Assembly: GCF_014650595.1 (NCBI RefSeq)
Contig: NZ_BMVG01000004.1
Span: forward strand, 186,001-250,000
Source: Streptomyces alanosinicus
Lineage (GTDB): Bacteria; Actinomycetota; Actinomycetes; Streptomycetales; Streptomycetaceae
DNA length: 64,000 bases
Direction of reading: 5' to 3'
The notes under the pieces are model-generated. The model was not told the DNA's origin. It searched no databases and saw only the letters and a program-made list of their open reading frames with translations. Within the stretch, counting starts at the first letter, position 1. Every line of letters begins with the position of its first letter. Both the position numbers and the translations under genes were made by a program. This document shows, one piece after another, positions 17,514 to 26,993 of this stretch.

Positions 17514-18095
17514 ATGCCCTACCTCACCAGCCCGGTCGTGCCCGCCGGAACACTCGCCCGCACCGCCCAGCCCGCCCTGCCCACCGGCGACGGCCTGCTG
17601 CTGCGCCCCTGGCGGAAGCAGGACGCGCCCGCCGTGCACGCCGCCTTCCAGGATCCGCTGATGCACCAGTGGCACATCAGGGCCGCCGACTCCGAGGAGG
17701 AGGTCGCCGGATGGATCGCCGAGTGGCAGCGGGGCTGGCAGGAGGAGCGCGAGGCCCAGTGGGCCGTCGTCGACGCGGGCGAGGGCGAGTTGCTGGGCCG
17801 GGTCGCGCTGCGTCAGATCCTGCTCGGTGACGGCGTCGCCGAGGTCGCGTACTGGACGGTCGCGCGCGCTCGTGGCCGCGGGGTCGCGGTCCGGGCCACC
17901 ACCGTCCTGTCCCGCTGGGCGTTCGACGAGATCGGCCTGCACCGCCTCGAACTCTCGCACGCCACCGCCAACGAGGCCTCCTGCCGCGTGGCCGTGAAGG
18001 CCGGCTTCGCCCCCGAGGGCACCAGGCGCAGCGCCCTGCTGCACCCCGATGGCTGGCACGACATGCACCTGCACGCCCGCGTCCGCGGTGACTGA
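17514..18095 (+). CDS. GNAT-family N-acetyltransferase (RimJ/RimL-like)
   Basis: 193 residues from the ATG at 17514 (MPYLTSPVVPAG). The fold follows the RimJ/RimL type: LLLRPWRKQDAPAVHAAFQDP, then VAYWTVARARGRGVAVRAT (the acetyl-CoA-binding loop with RGRGVA) and LHRLELSHATANEASCRVAVKAGF (the closing helix). It should transfer acetyl from acetyl-CoA to an amine, either a protein N-terminus or a small molecule. The acceptor is unknown. The promoter must lie in the 66 nt shared with the pseudouridine synthase. Confidence 0.9.
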   Translation: MPYLTSPVVPAGTLARTAQPALPTGDGLLLRPWRKQDAPAVHAAFQDPLMHQWHIRAADSEEEVAGWIAEWQRGWQEEREAQWAVVDAGEGELLGRVALRQILLGDGVAEVAYWTVARARGRGVAVRATTVLSRWAFDEIGLHRLELSHATANEASCRVAVKAGFAPEGTRRSALLHPDGWHDMHLHARVRGD

Positions 18096-18182
18096 CCCGG
18101 CCCTCGCGCACCCCGACGGGCAACAACAGCAGCACGACGATCATGTGCAGGTCTGTCGGCGGTCGGTGTGAAGATGTGGTCC

Positions 18183-19121
18183 ATGCCGGCCTACGAACTC
18201 GCGAACCGACTCGTCGTCGGTGTCGCCTCCAGTGCCCTGTTCGATCTGCGGGAGTCGGACGCCGTCTTCCGCGAGCAGGGTGAGGAGGCCTACCGGACCT
18301 ATCAGGAGCAGCACGTGGACGACACGCTCCGGCCCGGAGTCGCGTTCGCGTTCCTGCGCAGACTGCTGTCGCTGAACGACCTGGGCGAGCCGGGCGATCC
18401 GCTCGTCGAGGTCATCATCCTCTCCCGCAACGACCCCGACACCGGCCTCAGGGTCATGCGGTCGATCCAGACCCATGAACTGCCCATCAGCCGGGCCGTG
18501 TTCATGCAGGGCAGATCGCCGCACGCGTTCATCACCGCGCTGAACATGTCCCTGTTCCTGTCCGCCAACGGAGACGATGTGCGCGAGGCGGTCGCCGCCG
18601 GGCTGCCGGCCGGGCATGTGCTCGGGTCGTCGTACGCGGACGACCCCGCCGACCGCGAGCTGCGGATCGCGTTCGACTTCGACGGGGTGCTCGCCGGTGA
18701 CGCCGCCGAGCGGGTGTACCAGTCCGACGGTCTGGAGGAGTTCCGCGCGTACGAGGCCCGTAACGCGGCGACCCCGCACGACCCGGGGCCGCTGCGCGAC
18801 TTCCTCGCCGGGGTGAACCGGATACAGAAGCGGGAGGAGGAGCGGCGCGCGGCCGATCCGCACTACCCGAGCCGGGTGCACGTCTCCCTGGTGACGGCGC
18901 GCAACGCACCGGCGCACGAACGGGCCGTGCGCAGCCTCAAGCAGTGGGGCGTGCGGGTCAACGGGGCCTTCTTCCTCGGCGGGATAGAGAAGGGCGCGGT
19001 GCTGAAGGTGCTCAGACCGCACATCTTCTTCGACGACCAGGTGACCCATCTGGAGAGCACGGCGCGGACCACGCCCAGCGTGCACATCCCCTTCGGGAAG
19101 ATCAACGAGACGGCGCCCTGA
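18183..19121 (+). CDS. Cytosolic 5'-nucleotidase-like protein
   Basis: 312 residues from the ATG at 18183; ATG 18174 and GTG 18168 are alternatives. The text LRIAFDFDGVLAGDAAERVYQ is a HAD-type nucleophile motif (DFDGV) located unusually far into the chain (about residue 165). HVSLVTARNAPAHERAVRSLKQWGVRVNGAFFLGGIEKGAVL and FFDDQ supply the later HAD motifs. The N-terminal half (SSALFDLRESDAVF, IILSRNDPDTGLRVMRSI) matches the 5-nucleotidase family (PF06189 as I recall), which removes phosphate from nucleoside monophosphates. Assignment rests on motif memory. It is convergent with the siderophore-interacting protein, 7 nt apart. Confidence 0.8.
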   Translation: MPAYELANRLVVGVASSALFDLRESDAVFREQGEEAYRTYQEQHVDDTLRPGVAFAFLRRLLSLNDLGEPGDPLVEVIILSRNDPDTGLRVMRSIQTHELPISRAVFMQGRSPHAFITALNMSLFLSANGDDVREAVAAGLPAGHVLGSSYADDPADRELRIAFDFDGVLAGDAAERVYQSDGLEEFRAYEARNAATPHDPGPLRDFLAGVNRIQKREEERRAADPHYPSRVHVSLVTARNAPAHERAVRSLKQWGVRVNGAFFLGGIEKGAVLKVLRPHIFFDDQVTHLESTARTTPSVHIPFGKINETAP

Positions 19122-19128
19122 GCGATCG

Positions 19129-19974
19129 TCAGGCCGCCGCCGCGTCGCCCTCCTGCTCGGCCTCGACGCGTGCGTTCCAGTCCCGCTTGGAGGCCTGCCA
19201 GCCGTCCTCGTCGTGGCCCAGGCGCCAGTAGCCGGAGATCGACAGGTCCTCGCGGGGGATGGCGAGTTCGACCCGCAGCATGCGGCGCAGCTCCTTCACG
19301 AAGCCCGCCTCACCGTGCACGAAGGCGTGCACCCGGCCTTCGGGGAACCGAAGGGCGCGTACGGCCTCCAGCAGTGCCGCGCCCACCGGCCGGTCCCCGC
19401 GGTGCAGCCAGACGACCTCCACCTCGGAGTCGATCTTCTGCTCCTCCTCGGGGCCTGACACCTCCACGAAGGCGTGGGCGCGGGCGCCGGGGGGCAGCGA
19501 CTCCAGGGACCGCGCGATCGCGGGCAGCGCGCTCTCGTCACCGGCGAGCAGATGCCAGTCGGCCTCAGGGGCGGGGGCGTAGGCGCCGCCGGGGCCCATG
19601 AAGCGCACGGTCTCACCCGGCCGCACCCGGGCGGCCCAGGGGCCGGCCAGGCCCTCGTCGCCGTGGACGACGAAGTCCAGGGTCAGCTCGCGCTGTTCGG
19701 GATCCCAGGCGCGCACGGTGTACGTCCGGGTGACCGGCCACTGCTCCCGCGGGAACTCGGCGCGGATCCGCTCCAGGTCGAAGGGCTCCGGATAGCTCAC
19801 GCCGGCGGGACCGAAGAGCAGTTTCACATAGTGGTCGGTGCAGGTGTCCGCGGCGAAGTCGGCCAGGCCTTCGCCGCCGAGCACCACCCGCTGCATGTGC
19901 GGGGTCAGTCGTTCGGTGCGGACCACCTGGGCGGTGCGGGGCTTGCGCGGCTGTCGTCCCGGGCGCTCTGCCAT
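19129..19974 (-). CDS. Siderophore-interacting flavoprotein (SIP family)
   Basis: 281 residues. The ATG at 19974 is preferred over the GTG at 19977 because GGAGG then lies five bases away rather than two. The FAD-binding part (MQRVVLGGEGLADF, PVTRTYTVRAWDPEQRELTLDFVVHGDEGLAGPWA, GETVRFMGPGGAYAP) and the C-terminal NAD-like domain (WHLLAGDESALPAIARSLESLPPGARAHAFVEV, FVHGEAGFVKELRRML) follow SIP order. SIP enzymes use NAD(P)H or ferredoxin to reduce ferric siderophores in the cytosol and free the iron. An iron box just upstream supports control by a DtxR/IdeR-type repressor. No siderophore transporter is adjacent. Confidence 0.93.
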   Translation of the reverse strand: MAERPGRQPRKPRTAQVVRTERLTPHMQRVVLGGEGLADFAADTCTDHYVKLLFGPAGVSYPEPFDLERIRAEFPREQWPVTRTYTVRAWDPEQRELTLDFVVHGDEGLAGPWAARVRPGETVRFMGPGGAYAPAPEADWHLLAGDESALPAIARSLESLPPGARAHAFVEVSGPEEEQKIDSEVEVVWLHRGDRPVGAALLEAVRALRFPEGRVHAFVHGEAGFVKELRRMLRVELAIPREDLSISGYWRLGHDEDGWQASKRDWNARVEAEQEGDAAAA

Positions 19975-19989
19975 CACGGCCTCCTGCAG

Positions 19990-20008
19990 ATTGGTTAGGT
20001 TTACCTAA
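19990..20008 (-). promoter_or_regulatory. Iron box (DmdR1/IdeR-type operator)
   Basis: The 19-mer matches the consensus TTAGGTTAGGCTAACCTAA at 15 of 19 positions, and contains the arms TTAGGT and ACCTAA. It lies 16-34 nt upstream of the siderophore-interacting protein start, where a repressor would block transcription. An inverted repeat GTTATC-N12-GATAAC (20009-20032) directly abuts it. Confidence 0.8.
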
Positions 20009-20067
20009 GTTATCATCCTGGTTCTGGATAACACCTCTTCTCCGAGAGTGGAATAGGAGGCCTTTGC

Positions 20068-20079
20068 CGGAATATTCCG
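20068..20079. repeat. Perfect 12-bp palindrome CGGAATATTCCG
   Basis: It lies in the 132-nt gap between the exonuclease stop and the siderophore-interacting protein start, both on the minus strand. The AT centre stands out in this genome. It may be an operator; nothing else identifies it. Confidence 0.5.
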
Positions 20080-20106
20080 ATCAAGGTCGTCCAGTCCTGG
20101 TCGAGA

Positions 20107-21027
20107 TCAGGCGGAGAGCGTGGTCAGTAGCCGCTGCAGGGAGCCGCCGAGTCCCCATCGCCCGGCCAGCTTCCGCAGCGCCTCCGCGTCGCGCGGGCCG
20201 TGCGGCAGGGCGGGGTCGACAGCCGGCAGCGGCACATCATCGGCCACCCGCACCACCTTCGGCGCGACCGCGATGTACGGCTGGGCCTCGATGAGCCGCT
20301 TGCGCTGCGACGGCGTGAGCTTCGCCTTCGGGTCGTCCACCGCGGCCATGATCCCGGCCAGGTCGCCGAACTCGGCCAGCAGCTTGGCGGCCGTCTTCTC
20401 GCCGATGCCGGCCACGCCGGGCAGGCCGTCGCTCGGGTCGCCGCGCAGCAGGGCCAGGTCCGCGTACCCCCGCCCGTCCACCCCGTACTTCTCGCGCAGC
20501 ACCGCCTCGTCGGTCAGCTGCAAAGTGCCGACGCCCTTCAGCGGATACAGCACCCGGATGCCGCGCGCGTCGTCCACCAGCTGATACAGATCGCGGTCGC
20601 CGGTGACGATGTCCACGGGGCCCGCGGCGCGGGCGGTGAACGTGCCGATCACGTCGTCCGCCTCGTACCCCGCGACACCGACCCGCGCGATCCCGAGCGC
20701 GTCCAGCACGTCCTCGATGACCGGCACCTGCGGGGAGAGGGTGTCGGGCACCTCCTCCTTGTCCGGGGCGCCCGTGTGCTCCTCGGCGACCCGGTGTGCC
20801 TTGTAGGTGGGGATGAGGTCCACCCGCCACTGCGGCCGCCAGTCGGCGTCCATGCAGGCCACCAGCTGCTCGGGCCGGTGGTCCTTGACCAGCCGGTCGA
20901 TGAAGTCCAGCAGTCCGCGCACGGCGTTCACCGGCGTGCCGTCCGGTGCCTTCACCGAGTCCGGGACGCCGAAGTAGGCGCGGAAGTACAGCGATGCGGT
21001 GTCGAGGAGCATGAGTCGTCCGGTCAC
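20107..21027 (-). CDS. 5'-3' exonuclease (flap-nuclease domain, Pol I N-terminal type)
   Basis: 306 residues from a GTG (VTGRLMLLDTASLYFRAYFG). Acidic metal-site clusters appear in order: LLDTAS, CMDADWRPQWR, GYEADDVIGTF and VTGDRDLYQLVDD. They are followed by the helix-hairpin-helix-like LRGDPSDGLPGVAGIGEKTAAKLL, which holds DNA. This is the nuclease domain of DNA polymerase I without the polymerase, like ExoIX-type proteins. It probably removes 5' flaps or RNA primers. An 18-bp tandem repeat lies just upstream of its start. The upstream gene direction is opposite, so the 220-nt gap holds promoters for both. Confidence 0.92.
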   Translation of the reverse strand: MTGRLMLLDTASLYFRAYFGVPDSVKAPDGTPVNAVRGLLDFIDRLVKDHRPEQLVACMDADWRPQWRVDLIPTYKAHRVAEEHTGAPDKEEVPDTLSPQVPVIEDVLDALGIARVGVAGYEADDVIGTFTARAAGPVDIVTGDRDLYQLVDDARGIRVLYPLKGVGTLQLTDEAVLREKYGVDGRGYADLALLRGDPSDGLPGVAGIGEKTAAKLLAEFGDLAGIMAAVDDPKAKLTPSQRKRLIEAQPYIAVAPKVVRVADDVPLPAVDPALPHGPRDAEALRKLAGRWGLGGSLQRLLTTLSA

Positions 21028-21050
21028 GCTCGCATCATGCCGTACACCAC

Positions 21051-21086
21051 TGACAGGTGCCCTTCGTGTGACAGGTGCCCTTCGTA
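21051..21086 (-). repeat. Tandem 18-bp direct repeat upstream of the exonuclease gene
   Basis: Two adjacent units reading TGACAGGTGCCCTTCGTG and TGACAGGTGCCCTTCGTA, identical at 17 of 18 positions. They lie 24-59 nt before the exonuclease start on the minus strand, at the place expected for its promoter. Confidence 0.85.
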
Positions 21087-21211
21087 CCGGAACGCGTTGC
21101 GCGATACGCATCGCCGTGAGCCCGGCCACGTAGGGGTTTGCCCGTTCTTGACCTGGGCATGCGCCGTCTCTGGGGCGAGAGTGGTTGCTCTTTTCAACCG
21201 TCGGCGACTCT

Positions 21212-21238
21212 TCGTCTCCTGTTCTGTCACCGAGACGA
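21212..21238 (+). promoter_or_regulatory. Leader hairpin next to the betaine-transporter ribosome site
   Basis: Arms TCGTCTC and GAGACGA with a 13-nt loop, ending 9 nt before the GTG start at 21248. The right arm runs into the ribosome-binding stretch GAGACGAGAGG, so folding could partly mask it. A role in osmotic control is only a guess. Confidence 0.4.
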
Positions 21239-21247
21239 GAGGTACGC

Positions 21248-22324
21248 GTGCAACCGAGGCTTGAGACCGAGCACCTGTTCAAGGTGTTCGGCAGACGACC
21301 GGACGAAGCGGTGCAGCGCCTGCGGCAGGGCGCCGACCGGGAGGAACTGCGTGCCGACGGCATCACCGCCGCCGTGATCGACGCCTCCTTCCGCGTCGAG
21401 GCGGGCGAGATCTTCGTCGTCATGGGTCTGTCGGGCTCCGGCAAGTCCACCCTGCTGCGCACGCTCAACGGCCTGCTGGAGCCCACCGCGGGCAGCGTCC
21501 GCTTCGACGGCCAGGACCTGACCGAGCTGACCGCCCGCGAACTGCGCGAGCTGCGTTCGAGGAAGATCAGCATGGTCTTCCAGCACTTCGCGCTGTTCCC
21601 GCACCGCAGCGTCCGCGACAACGCCGCCTACGGCCTCGCCGTGCAGGGCGTGCCCCGCGCCGAGCGCGAGCGCCGCGCCGGCGAGGCGCTCGCCCTGTGC
21701 GGACTGGCCGGCTGGGAGGACTCCTGGCCCGACGAGCTGTCCGGCGGCATGCAGCAGCGCGTCGGCCTCGCCCGCGCCCTCGCCACCGACGCCGACCTGC
21801 TCCTCATGGACGAGTCCTTCAGCGCCCTGGACCCGCTGATCCGCCGGGACATGCAGGACCAGCTGCTGGAACTGCAGAAGACCCTGAAGAAGACCATCGT
21901 CTTCATCACCCACGACCTCAACGAGGCCATGCGCCTCGGTGACCGCATCGCCGTCATGCGCGATGGCCGCATCGTGCAGACCGGCACCGCCGAGGACATC
22001 CTGCTGCGCCCCGCGAACGACTACGTCGCCTCCTTCATCCAGGACGTCGACCGCTCCCGCGTGCTGACCGCGGGCGCCCTCATGGACACCTCGGTGACCG
22101 GCGACGCCCCCCTCTGCGCCTGCGAGACCGCCACCCGCGACACACCGTTCACGGAACTGTGCGCGATCAGCGCCCGGCTGTCGCACCGCGTCTCGGTCGT
22201 GGACGAGGCGAACCGGGTCATCGGTGTCATTCCCCGGCAGCGGGTGCTCGGCTTCCTCGGTGACGAGACGGCCGCTCCCGCGCCCTGCGACAACCCGGAC
22301 GGCAAGGTGATCACCCGTGCCTAG
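21248..22324 (+). CDS. Glycine betaine/proline-type ABC importer, ATP-binding subunit
   Basis: 358 residues from the GTG at 21248, chosen for the GAGAGG six bases upstream. It has Walker A GLSGSGKST (Lys66), signature LSGGMQQRVGLARALA, Walker B LLMDESFSALDP and the H-loop ITHDLNEAM. The extra N-terminal segment (LFKVFGRRPDEAVQRLRQG) and the C-terminal CBS-like part (CACETATRDTPFTELCAISARLSHRVSVVDEANRVIGVIPRQR) mark the ProV/OpuAA/ OpuCA group, in which the CBS domains sense ionic strength or bind nucleotides. It energises uptake of compatible solutes. The permease-receptor fusion gene overlaps it by eight bases. Confidence 0.93.
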   Translation: MQPRLETEHLFKVFGRRPDEAVQRLRQGADREELRADGITAAVIDASFRVEAGEIFVVMGLSGSGKSTLLRTLNGLLEPTAGSVRFDGQDLTELTARELRELRSRKISMVFQHFALFPHRSVRDNAAYGLAVQGVPRAERERRAGEALALCGLAGWEDSWPDELSGGMQQRVGLARALATDADLLLMDESFSALDPLIRRDMQDQLLELQKTLKKTIVFITHDLNEAMRLGDRIAVMRDGRIVQTGTAEDILLRPANDYVASFIQDVDRSRVLTAGALMDTSVTGDAPLCACETATRDTPFTELCAISARLSHRVSVVDEANRVIGVIPRQRVLGFLGDETAAPAPCDNPDGKVITRA

Positions 22325-24122
22325 GATCCATCTCGGCGACTGGGTCGACTCCGGCGTCAACTGGCTCGTCGACCACCTCTCCTGGCTCTTCGACGCCATC
22401 AAGGCCGTCATGGAGGGCATGTACAACGGCATCGACGCCGTGCTCGGCGCCCCCGCGCCGTTGCTGATGGCGGGCATCCTCGCCGTCATCGCCTGGTGGC
22501 TGCGCGGCCTGCTCGCCGGTGTCCTCGCCTTCGCCGGATTCGCCCTGGTCGACTCGCTCGACCTGTGGGACCAGGCCATGTCCACCCTCGCCCTGGTGCT
22601 CGTGGCGACCGTGATCGCGCTGGTGATCTCCGTCCCGCTCGGCATCTGGGCGGCCCGCTCCAAGGCCGTCAGCTCCACCGTGCGCCCCGTCCTGGACCTG
22701 CTGCAGACGATGCCGTCGATGGTCCTGCTGATCCCGGCCATGCTGTTCTTCGGCCTCGGCACCGCCCCCGGCGTCGTCGCCACCCTGATCTTCGCGCTCG
22801 CCCCCGGCGTCCGCATGACCGAGCTGGGCATCCGCCAGGTCGACGCCGAACTGGTCGAGGCCGCCGAGGCGTTCGGCACCACTCCGCGGGACATCCTCTG
22901 GCGCGTCCAGCTGCCGCTCGCCCTGCCGACCATCATGGCCGGCGTCAACCAGGTGATCATGCTGGGCCTGTCCATGGTCGTCATCGCCGGCATGGTCGGC
23001 ACCGGAGGCCTCGGCGGCGCCGTGAACGAGGCCATCGGCCAGGTCGACATCGGCCACGGCTTCGAGGCGGGCGTCGGCATCGTCGTCCTCGCCATCTACC
23101 TGGACCGCATCACCGGCGCACTCGGCACCCACCTCTCCCCGCTGGGCCGCAGGGCCGCCGCCAAGGCGCCCACGCGCGCGTGGGCGTACCGGCCGCGCCC
23201 GGCCGTCGCCGTCATCGGTGTCGTCGTCCTCGCGCTCGTCGCCGGCGGCATGGGGATCTTCGGCTCCTCCGACGGCACCTCCGAGGCCTCCGGCACCAAC
23301 GTCGGCAAGGGCAAGGAGATCAAGATCGGCTACATCCCCTGGGACGAGGGCGTCGCCTCGACCTTCCTCTGGAAGGAGATCCTGGAGGAACGCGGCTTCA
23401 AGGTCACCACCACCCAGTACGCGGCCGGACCCCTCTACACCGGCCTCGCCACCGGCCAGATCGACGTCGAGACCGACTCCTGGCTGCCCACCACCCACGC
23501 CGAGTACTGGAAGAAGTACGGCAAGCAGCTCGACGACCTCGGCTCCTGGTTCGGCCCCACCTCACTGGAGCTGAGCGTCCCGTCGTACGTGAAGGACGTG
23601 AACTCCCTCGCGGACCTGAAGGACCATGCCTCCGAGTTCGGCGGGAAGATCGTCGGCATCGAACCCAGCGCGGGCGAGATGAGCCTGCTCAAGAGCAAGG
23701 TCCTCAAGGAGTACGGCCTCGACGGCGCGTACGAGGTGATCGACGGCTCCACCCCGGCCATGCTCGCCGAGCTCCAGCGCGCCTACGCCAGGAAGCAGCC
23801 GGTCGTCGTCACCCTCTGGTCCCCGCACTGGGCCTACAACAACTACGACCTGAAGAAGCTCAAGGACCCCGAGGGCGCCTGGGGCAAGGGCGACGGCGTG
23901 CACACCCTCTCCCGCAAGGGCTTCGCCGGTGACAATCCGCAGGTCGGACGCTGGCTCAAGGACTTCTCCATGAACGAGAAGCAGCTCACCGGCCTGGAGG
24001 CGCAGATCCAGAAGGCCGGCAAGGGCAAGGAGCAGGACGCCGTACGCACCTGGCTGCGTGCCAACCCCGGCCTGGTCGACAAGTGGGCCCCGCTCGCCAA
24101 GAAGGCCGGCCGGGTGACCTGA
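22317..24122 (+). CDS. Glycine betaine ABC importer, permease fused to substrate-binding domain
   Basis: 601 residues from a GTG inside the end of the ATPase gene. Residues 1-275 carry the membrane domain with six or more helices and the EAA loop EAAEAFGTTPRDILWRVQLPLALP that meets the ATPase. A further hydrophobic helix (about 290-312) anchors the receptor outside. Residues 325-601 form an OpuAC/ProX-type receptor (IKIGYIPWDEGVASTFLWKEILEERG, DSWLPTTHAEYWKKYG, WSPHWAYNNYDLKKL), with the aromatic residues that cage quaternary amines. The fused order matches OpuABC of lactococci, so the importer needs only these two genes. Substrate is betaine-like by family; proline or choline cannot be excluded. 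Confidence 0.93.
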   Translation: MPRIHLGDWVDSGVNWLVDHLSWLFDAIKAVMEGMYNGIDAVLGAPAPLLMAGILAVIAWWLRGLLAGVLAFAGFALVDSLDLWDQAMSTLALVLVATVIALVISVPLGIWAARSKAVSSTVRPVLDLLQTMPSMVLLIPAMLFFGLGTAPGVVATLIFALAPGVRMTELGIRQVDAELVEAAEAFGTTPRDILWRVQLPLALPTIMAGVNQVIMLGLSMVVIAGMVGTGGLGGAVNEAIGQVDIGHGFEAGVGIVVLAIYLDRITGALGTHLSPLGRRAAAKAPTRAWAYRPRPAVAVIGVVVLALVAGGMGIFGSSDGTSEASGTNVGKGKEIKIGYIPWDEGVASTFLWKEILEERGFKVTTTQYAAGPLYTGLATGQIDVETDSWLPTTHAEYWKKYGKQLDDLGSWFGPTSLELSVPSYVKDVNSLADLKDHASEFGGKIVGIEPSAGEMSLLKSKVLKEYGLDGAYEVIDGSTPAMLAELQRAYARKQPVVVTLWSPHWAYNNYDLKKLKDPEGAWGKGDGVHTLSRKGFAGDNPQVGRWLKDFSMNEKQLTGLEAQIQKAGKGKEQDAVRTWLRANPGLVDKWAPLAKKAGRVT

Positions 24123-24142
24123 CCGGCCCGGACCGCCGCCCC

Positions 24143-24192
24143 GAGGGGCGGGCGCCGCCGTACGCCGTCGAGCGTCCGGTGCGTCCGCCCCT
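24143..24192 (+). terminator. Hairpin after the betaine transporter
   Basis: Arms GAGGGGCGGGCG (24143-24154) and CGTCCGCCCCTC (24181-24192) pair over 12 positions with one G-U wobble. A shorter CGCCCC/GGGGCG hairpin starts at 24137. The structure begins about 20 nt after the stop. Confidence 0.55.
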
Positions 24193-24514
24193 CGCGGCAT
24201 TTCCGGTTCTTTGCGAGTACGGCAAGAATTCGGCCAACCACGTTCCGTGATGACCCTTGGCCCCGGCCGGGGTGCCCGGCCCGGCCGGTCGGCATATTCA
24301 CCCCTGACCGGGGCCGGGTTCCGGGCCGGCCGGGACCTCCGTCACACTGGCGTGAACCGTGAGGTCGGGGGCTCGGCGGCATGTCGAGGATGTGACAGGC
24401 GCGTGAAACGGTTTGCCGAACATGCGTAGGGTGCAGAGAAGTCATCAGTAGGGGTGTGCCCCGGCCCGGGGCCCCCGGCGAGCGGCACGACGAGCGAGGG
24501 AGGGAGCCGGAGCG
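24193..24514. other. 322-nt intergenic region before the XRE-cupin regulator
   Basis: Mostly GC-rich sequence with GGCCGG-type words (GCCCGGCCGGTCGG, CCGGGCCGGCCGG). A possible promoter near 24403-24432, GTGAAA-N18-TAGGGT, would start transcription about 75 nt before the regulator gene. A 72-codon frame at 24211-24429 does not look coding. No RNA structure is recognised. Confidence 0.4.
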
Positions 24515-25084
24515 ATGGGCGACCACAAAGAACAGCCCGTGCGGGTGGGCGCGGCCGTCCGGCGGCGTCGCCGTGCCCTGGAACTGACCCTCGCGGTCGT
24601 GGCCGAGCGCAGCGGACTCTCGGTGCCCTTCCTCAGCCAGGTCGAGAACGACCGGGCCCGCCCCAGCCCCACCTCGCTGGAGAAGCTCGCCGACGCCCTG
24701 CGTACCACGGCCGTCGAACTCCTCGCCGCCGCCGATCCGGCGGCCAGCGTGGACCTCGTCCGCGCCGACCCGGCCGCCGAGGACGACTTCGCTCCCCGCA
24801 CCCGCTCCCTGGTGCGCGGCCACCACCAGCTGCACGCCTCCGAGATCACCGGCGACCACGACGCCGGCCGCGAGTTCCAGCACCGCAACGACGAGCTGAT
24901 GTACGTCGCCGACGGCGCGGTGGAGATCGAGGCGGAGGGGCGTGCGTACCGGCTCGGCCGCGGGGACACGCTGTATCTGACCGGCGGGGTGCGCCACCGG
25001 TGGCGGGCGACGGTGCCGGACACGCGGGTCATCGTGGTGGCGGTCGCCGAACACATCGAGGCTGTGCAGGACAGGTCCCGCTGA
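24515..25084 (+). CDS. XRE-family regulator with cupin domain
   Basis: 189 residues from an ATG preceded by GAGGGAGGGAGCCGG. An N-terminal helix-turn-helix (residues 10-65: VRRRRRALELTLAVVAERSGLSVPFLSQVENDRARPSPTSLEKLADAL) is followed by a C-terminal cupin barrel (about 105-185: HDAGREFQHRNDELMYVADGAVEIEAEGRAYRLGRGDTLYLTGGVRHRWRA). Such regulators sense a small metabolite or metal in the cupin and control nearby transport or catabolic genes. The next gene, a receptor-like protein, begins 23 nt downstream and may be a co-transcribed target. The preceding betaine transporter is also a candidate target. The signal is unknown. Confidence 0.9.
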   Translation: MGDHKEQPVRVGAAVRRRRRALELTLAVVAERSGLSVPFLSQVENDRARPSPTSLEKLADALRTTAVELLAAADPAASVDLVRADPAAEDDFAPRTRSLVRGHHQLHASEITGDHDAGREFQHRNDELMYVADGAVEIEAEGRAYRLGRGDTLYLTGGVRHRWRATVPDTRVIVVAVAEHIEAVQDRSR

Positions 25085-25753
25085 GAGTTCCGCAGGGAGT
25101 GGCACATTTGGCCGTCGACCGCCGGCGGGTCGTCTCGTTGGTTCCCTCACTGACGGAAGCGGTGGCGAAGACGCTTCCCGGAGTCCTCGTCGGTGCCACC
25201 GACTGGTGTACGCACCCGGCGGACCTGGAGGTCACCCGGATCGGCGGCACGAAGAACCCGGACGTCGACCGGATCGTCGCCCTCGCTCCCGATCTGGTGA
25301 TCGCCAATGAGGAGGAGAACCGCGCCCCGGACCTTGACGCCCTGCGAGCCGCGGGGCTTGCCGTGCTGGTCACCGAGGTGCGCACGGTGCCGCAGGCCTT
25401 CGCCGAGCTGGAGCGGGTGCTCATCGCGTGCGGGGCGCGGGGGCGGCCGGGCTGGCTGGGGGAGGCGGAGCGGGCCTGGACGGACCTGGCGCGGCCGCAG
25501 GACCGCAGGACGGCGGTCGTACCGGTCTGGCGACGGCCCTGGATGGTCCTCGGCCGGGACACCTTCGCGGGTGACGTCCTGGCCCGGCTCGGCGTCGACC
25601 ACCTGTACGCCGGCCATCCCGAGCGCTACCCCCGCATCCCGCTGGAGGAACTGCGCGCGGCCGCCCCGGATGTGGTGGTCCTCCCCGACGAGCCCTACCG
25701 CTTCACCGCCGTGGACGGCCCGGAGGCCTTCCCCGAGCTGCCCTGCGCCCTGG

Positions 25754-26920
<1,167 letters not shown>

Positions 26921-26976
26921 GACTCCACGGTCCCGCCGCTGCCCGCCCCTGACCAGGGAGTTCCTCTCTATGAGGG

Positions 26977-26993
26977 CATAAGCTGGTCTTATG
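26977..26993. promoter_or_regulatory. LysR-type operator (CATAAG-N5-CTTATG)
   Basis: Perfect six-base inverted repeat with the spacer CTGGT. It contains the T-N11-A pattern of LysR regulators (T79 to A91 of 26900). The right arm ends in the ATG start of the LysR gene itself. Binding there would repress the regulator and could activate the divergent TDT gene. Confidence 0.65.

Noticed and set aside
21141..21180. TTGACC as the -35 of the betaine-transporter promoter
   Set aside because: No acceptable -10 follows at 16-19 bp (the region reads TGGGGC). The promoter was left unassigned.
24211..24429. 72-codon frame in the gap before the XRE-cupin gene
   Set aside because: No ribosome site, Arg/Gly-rich composition and no recognisable fold. 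It overlaps the probable promoter and terminator area.
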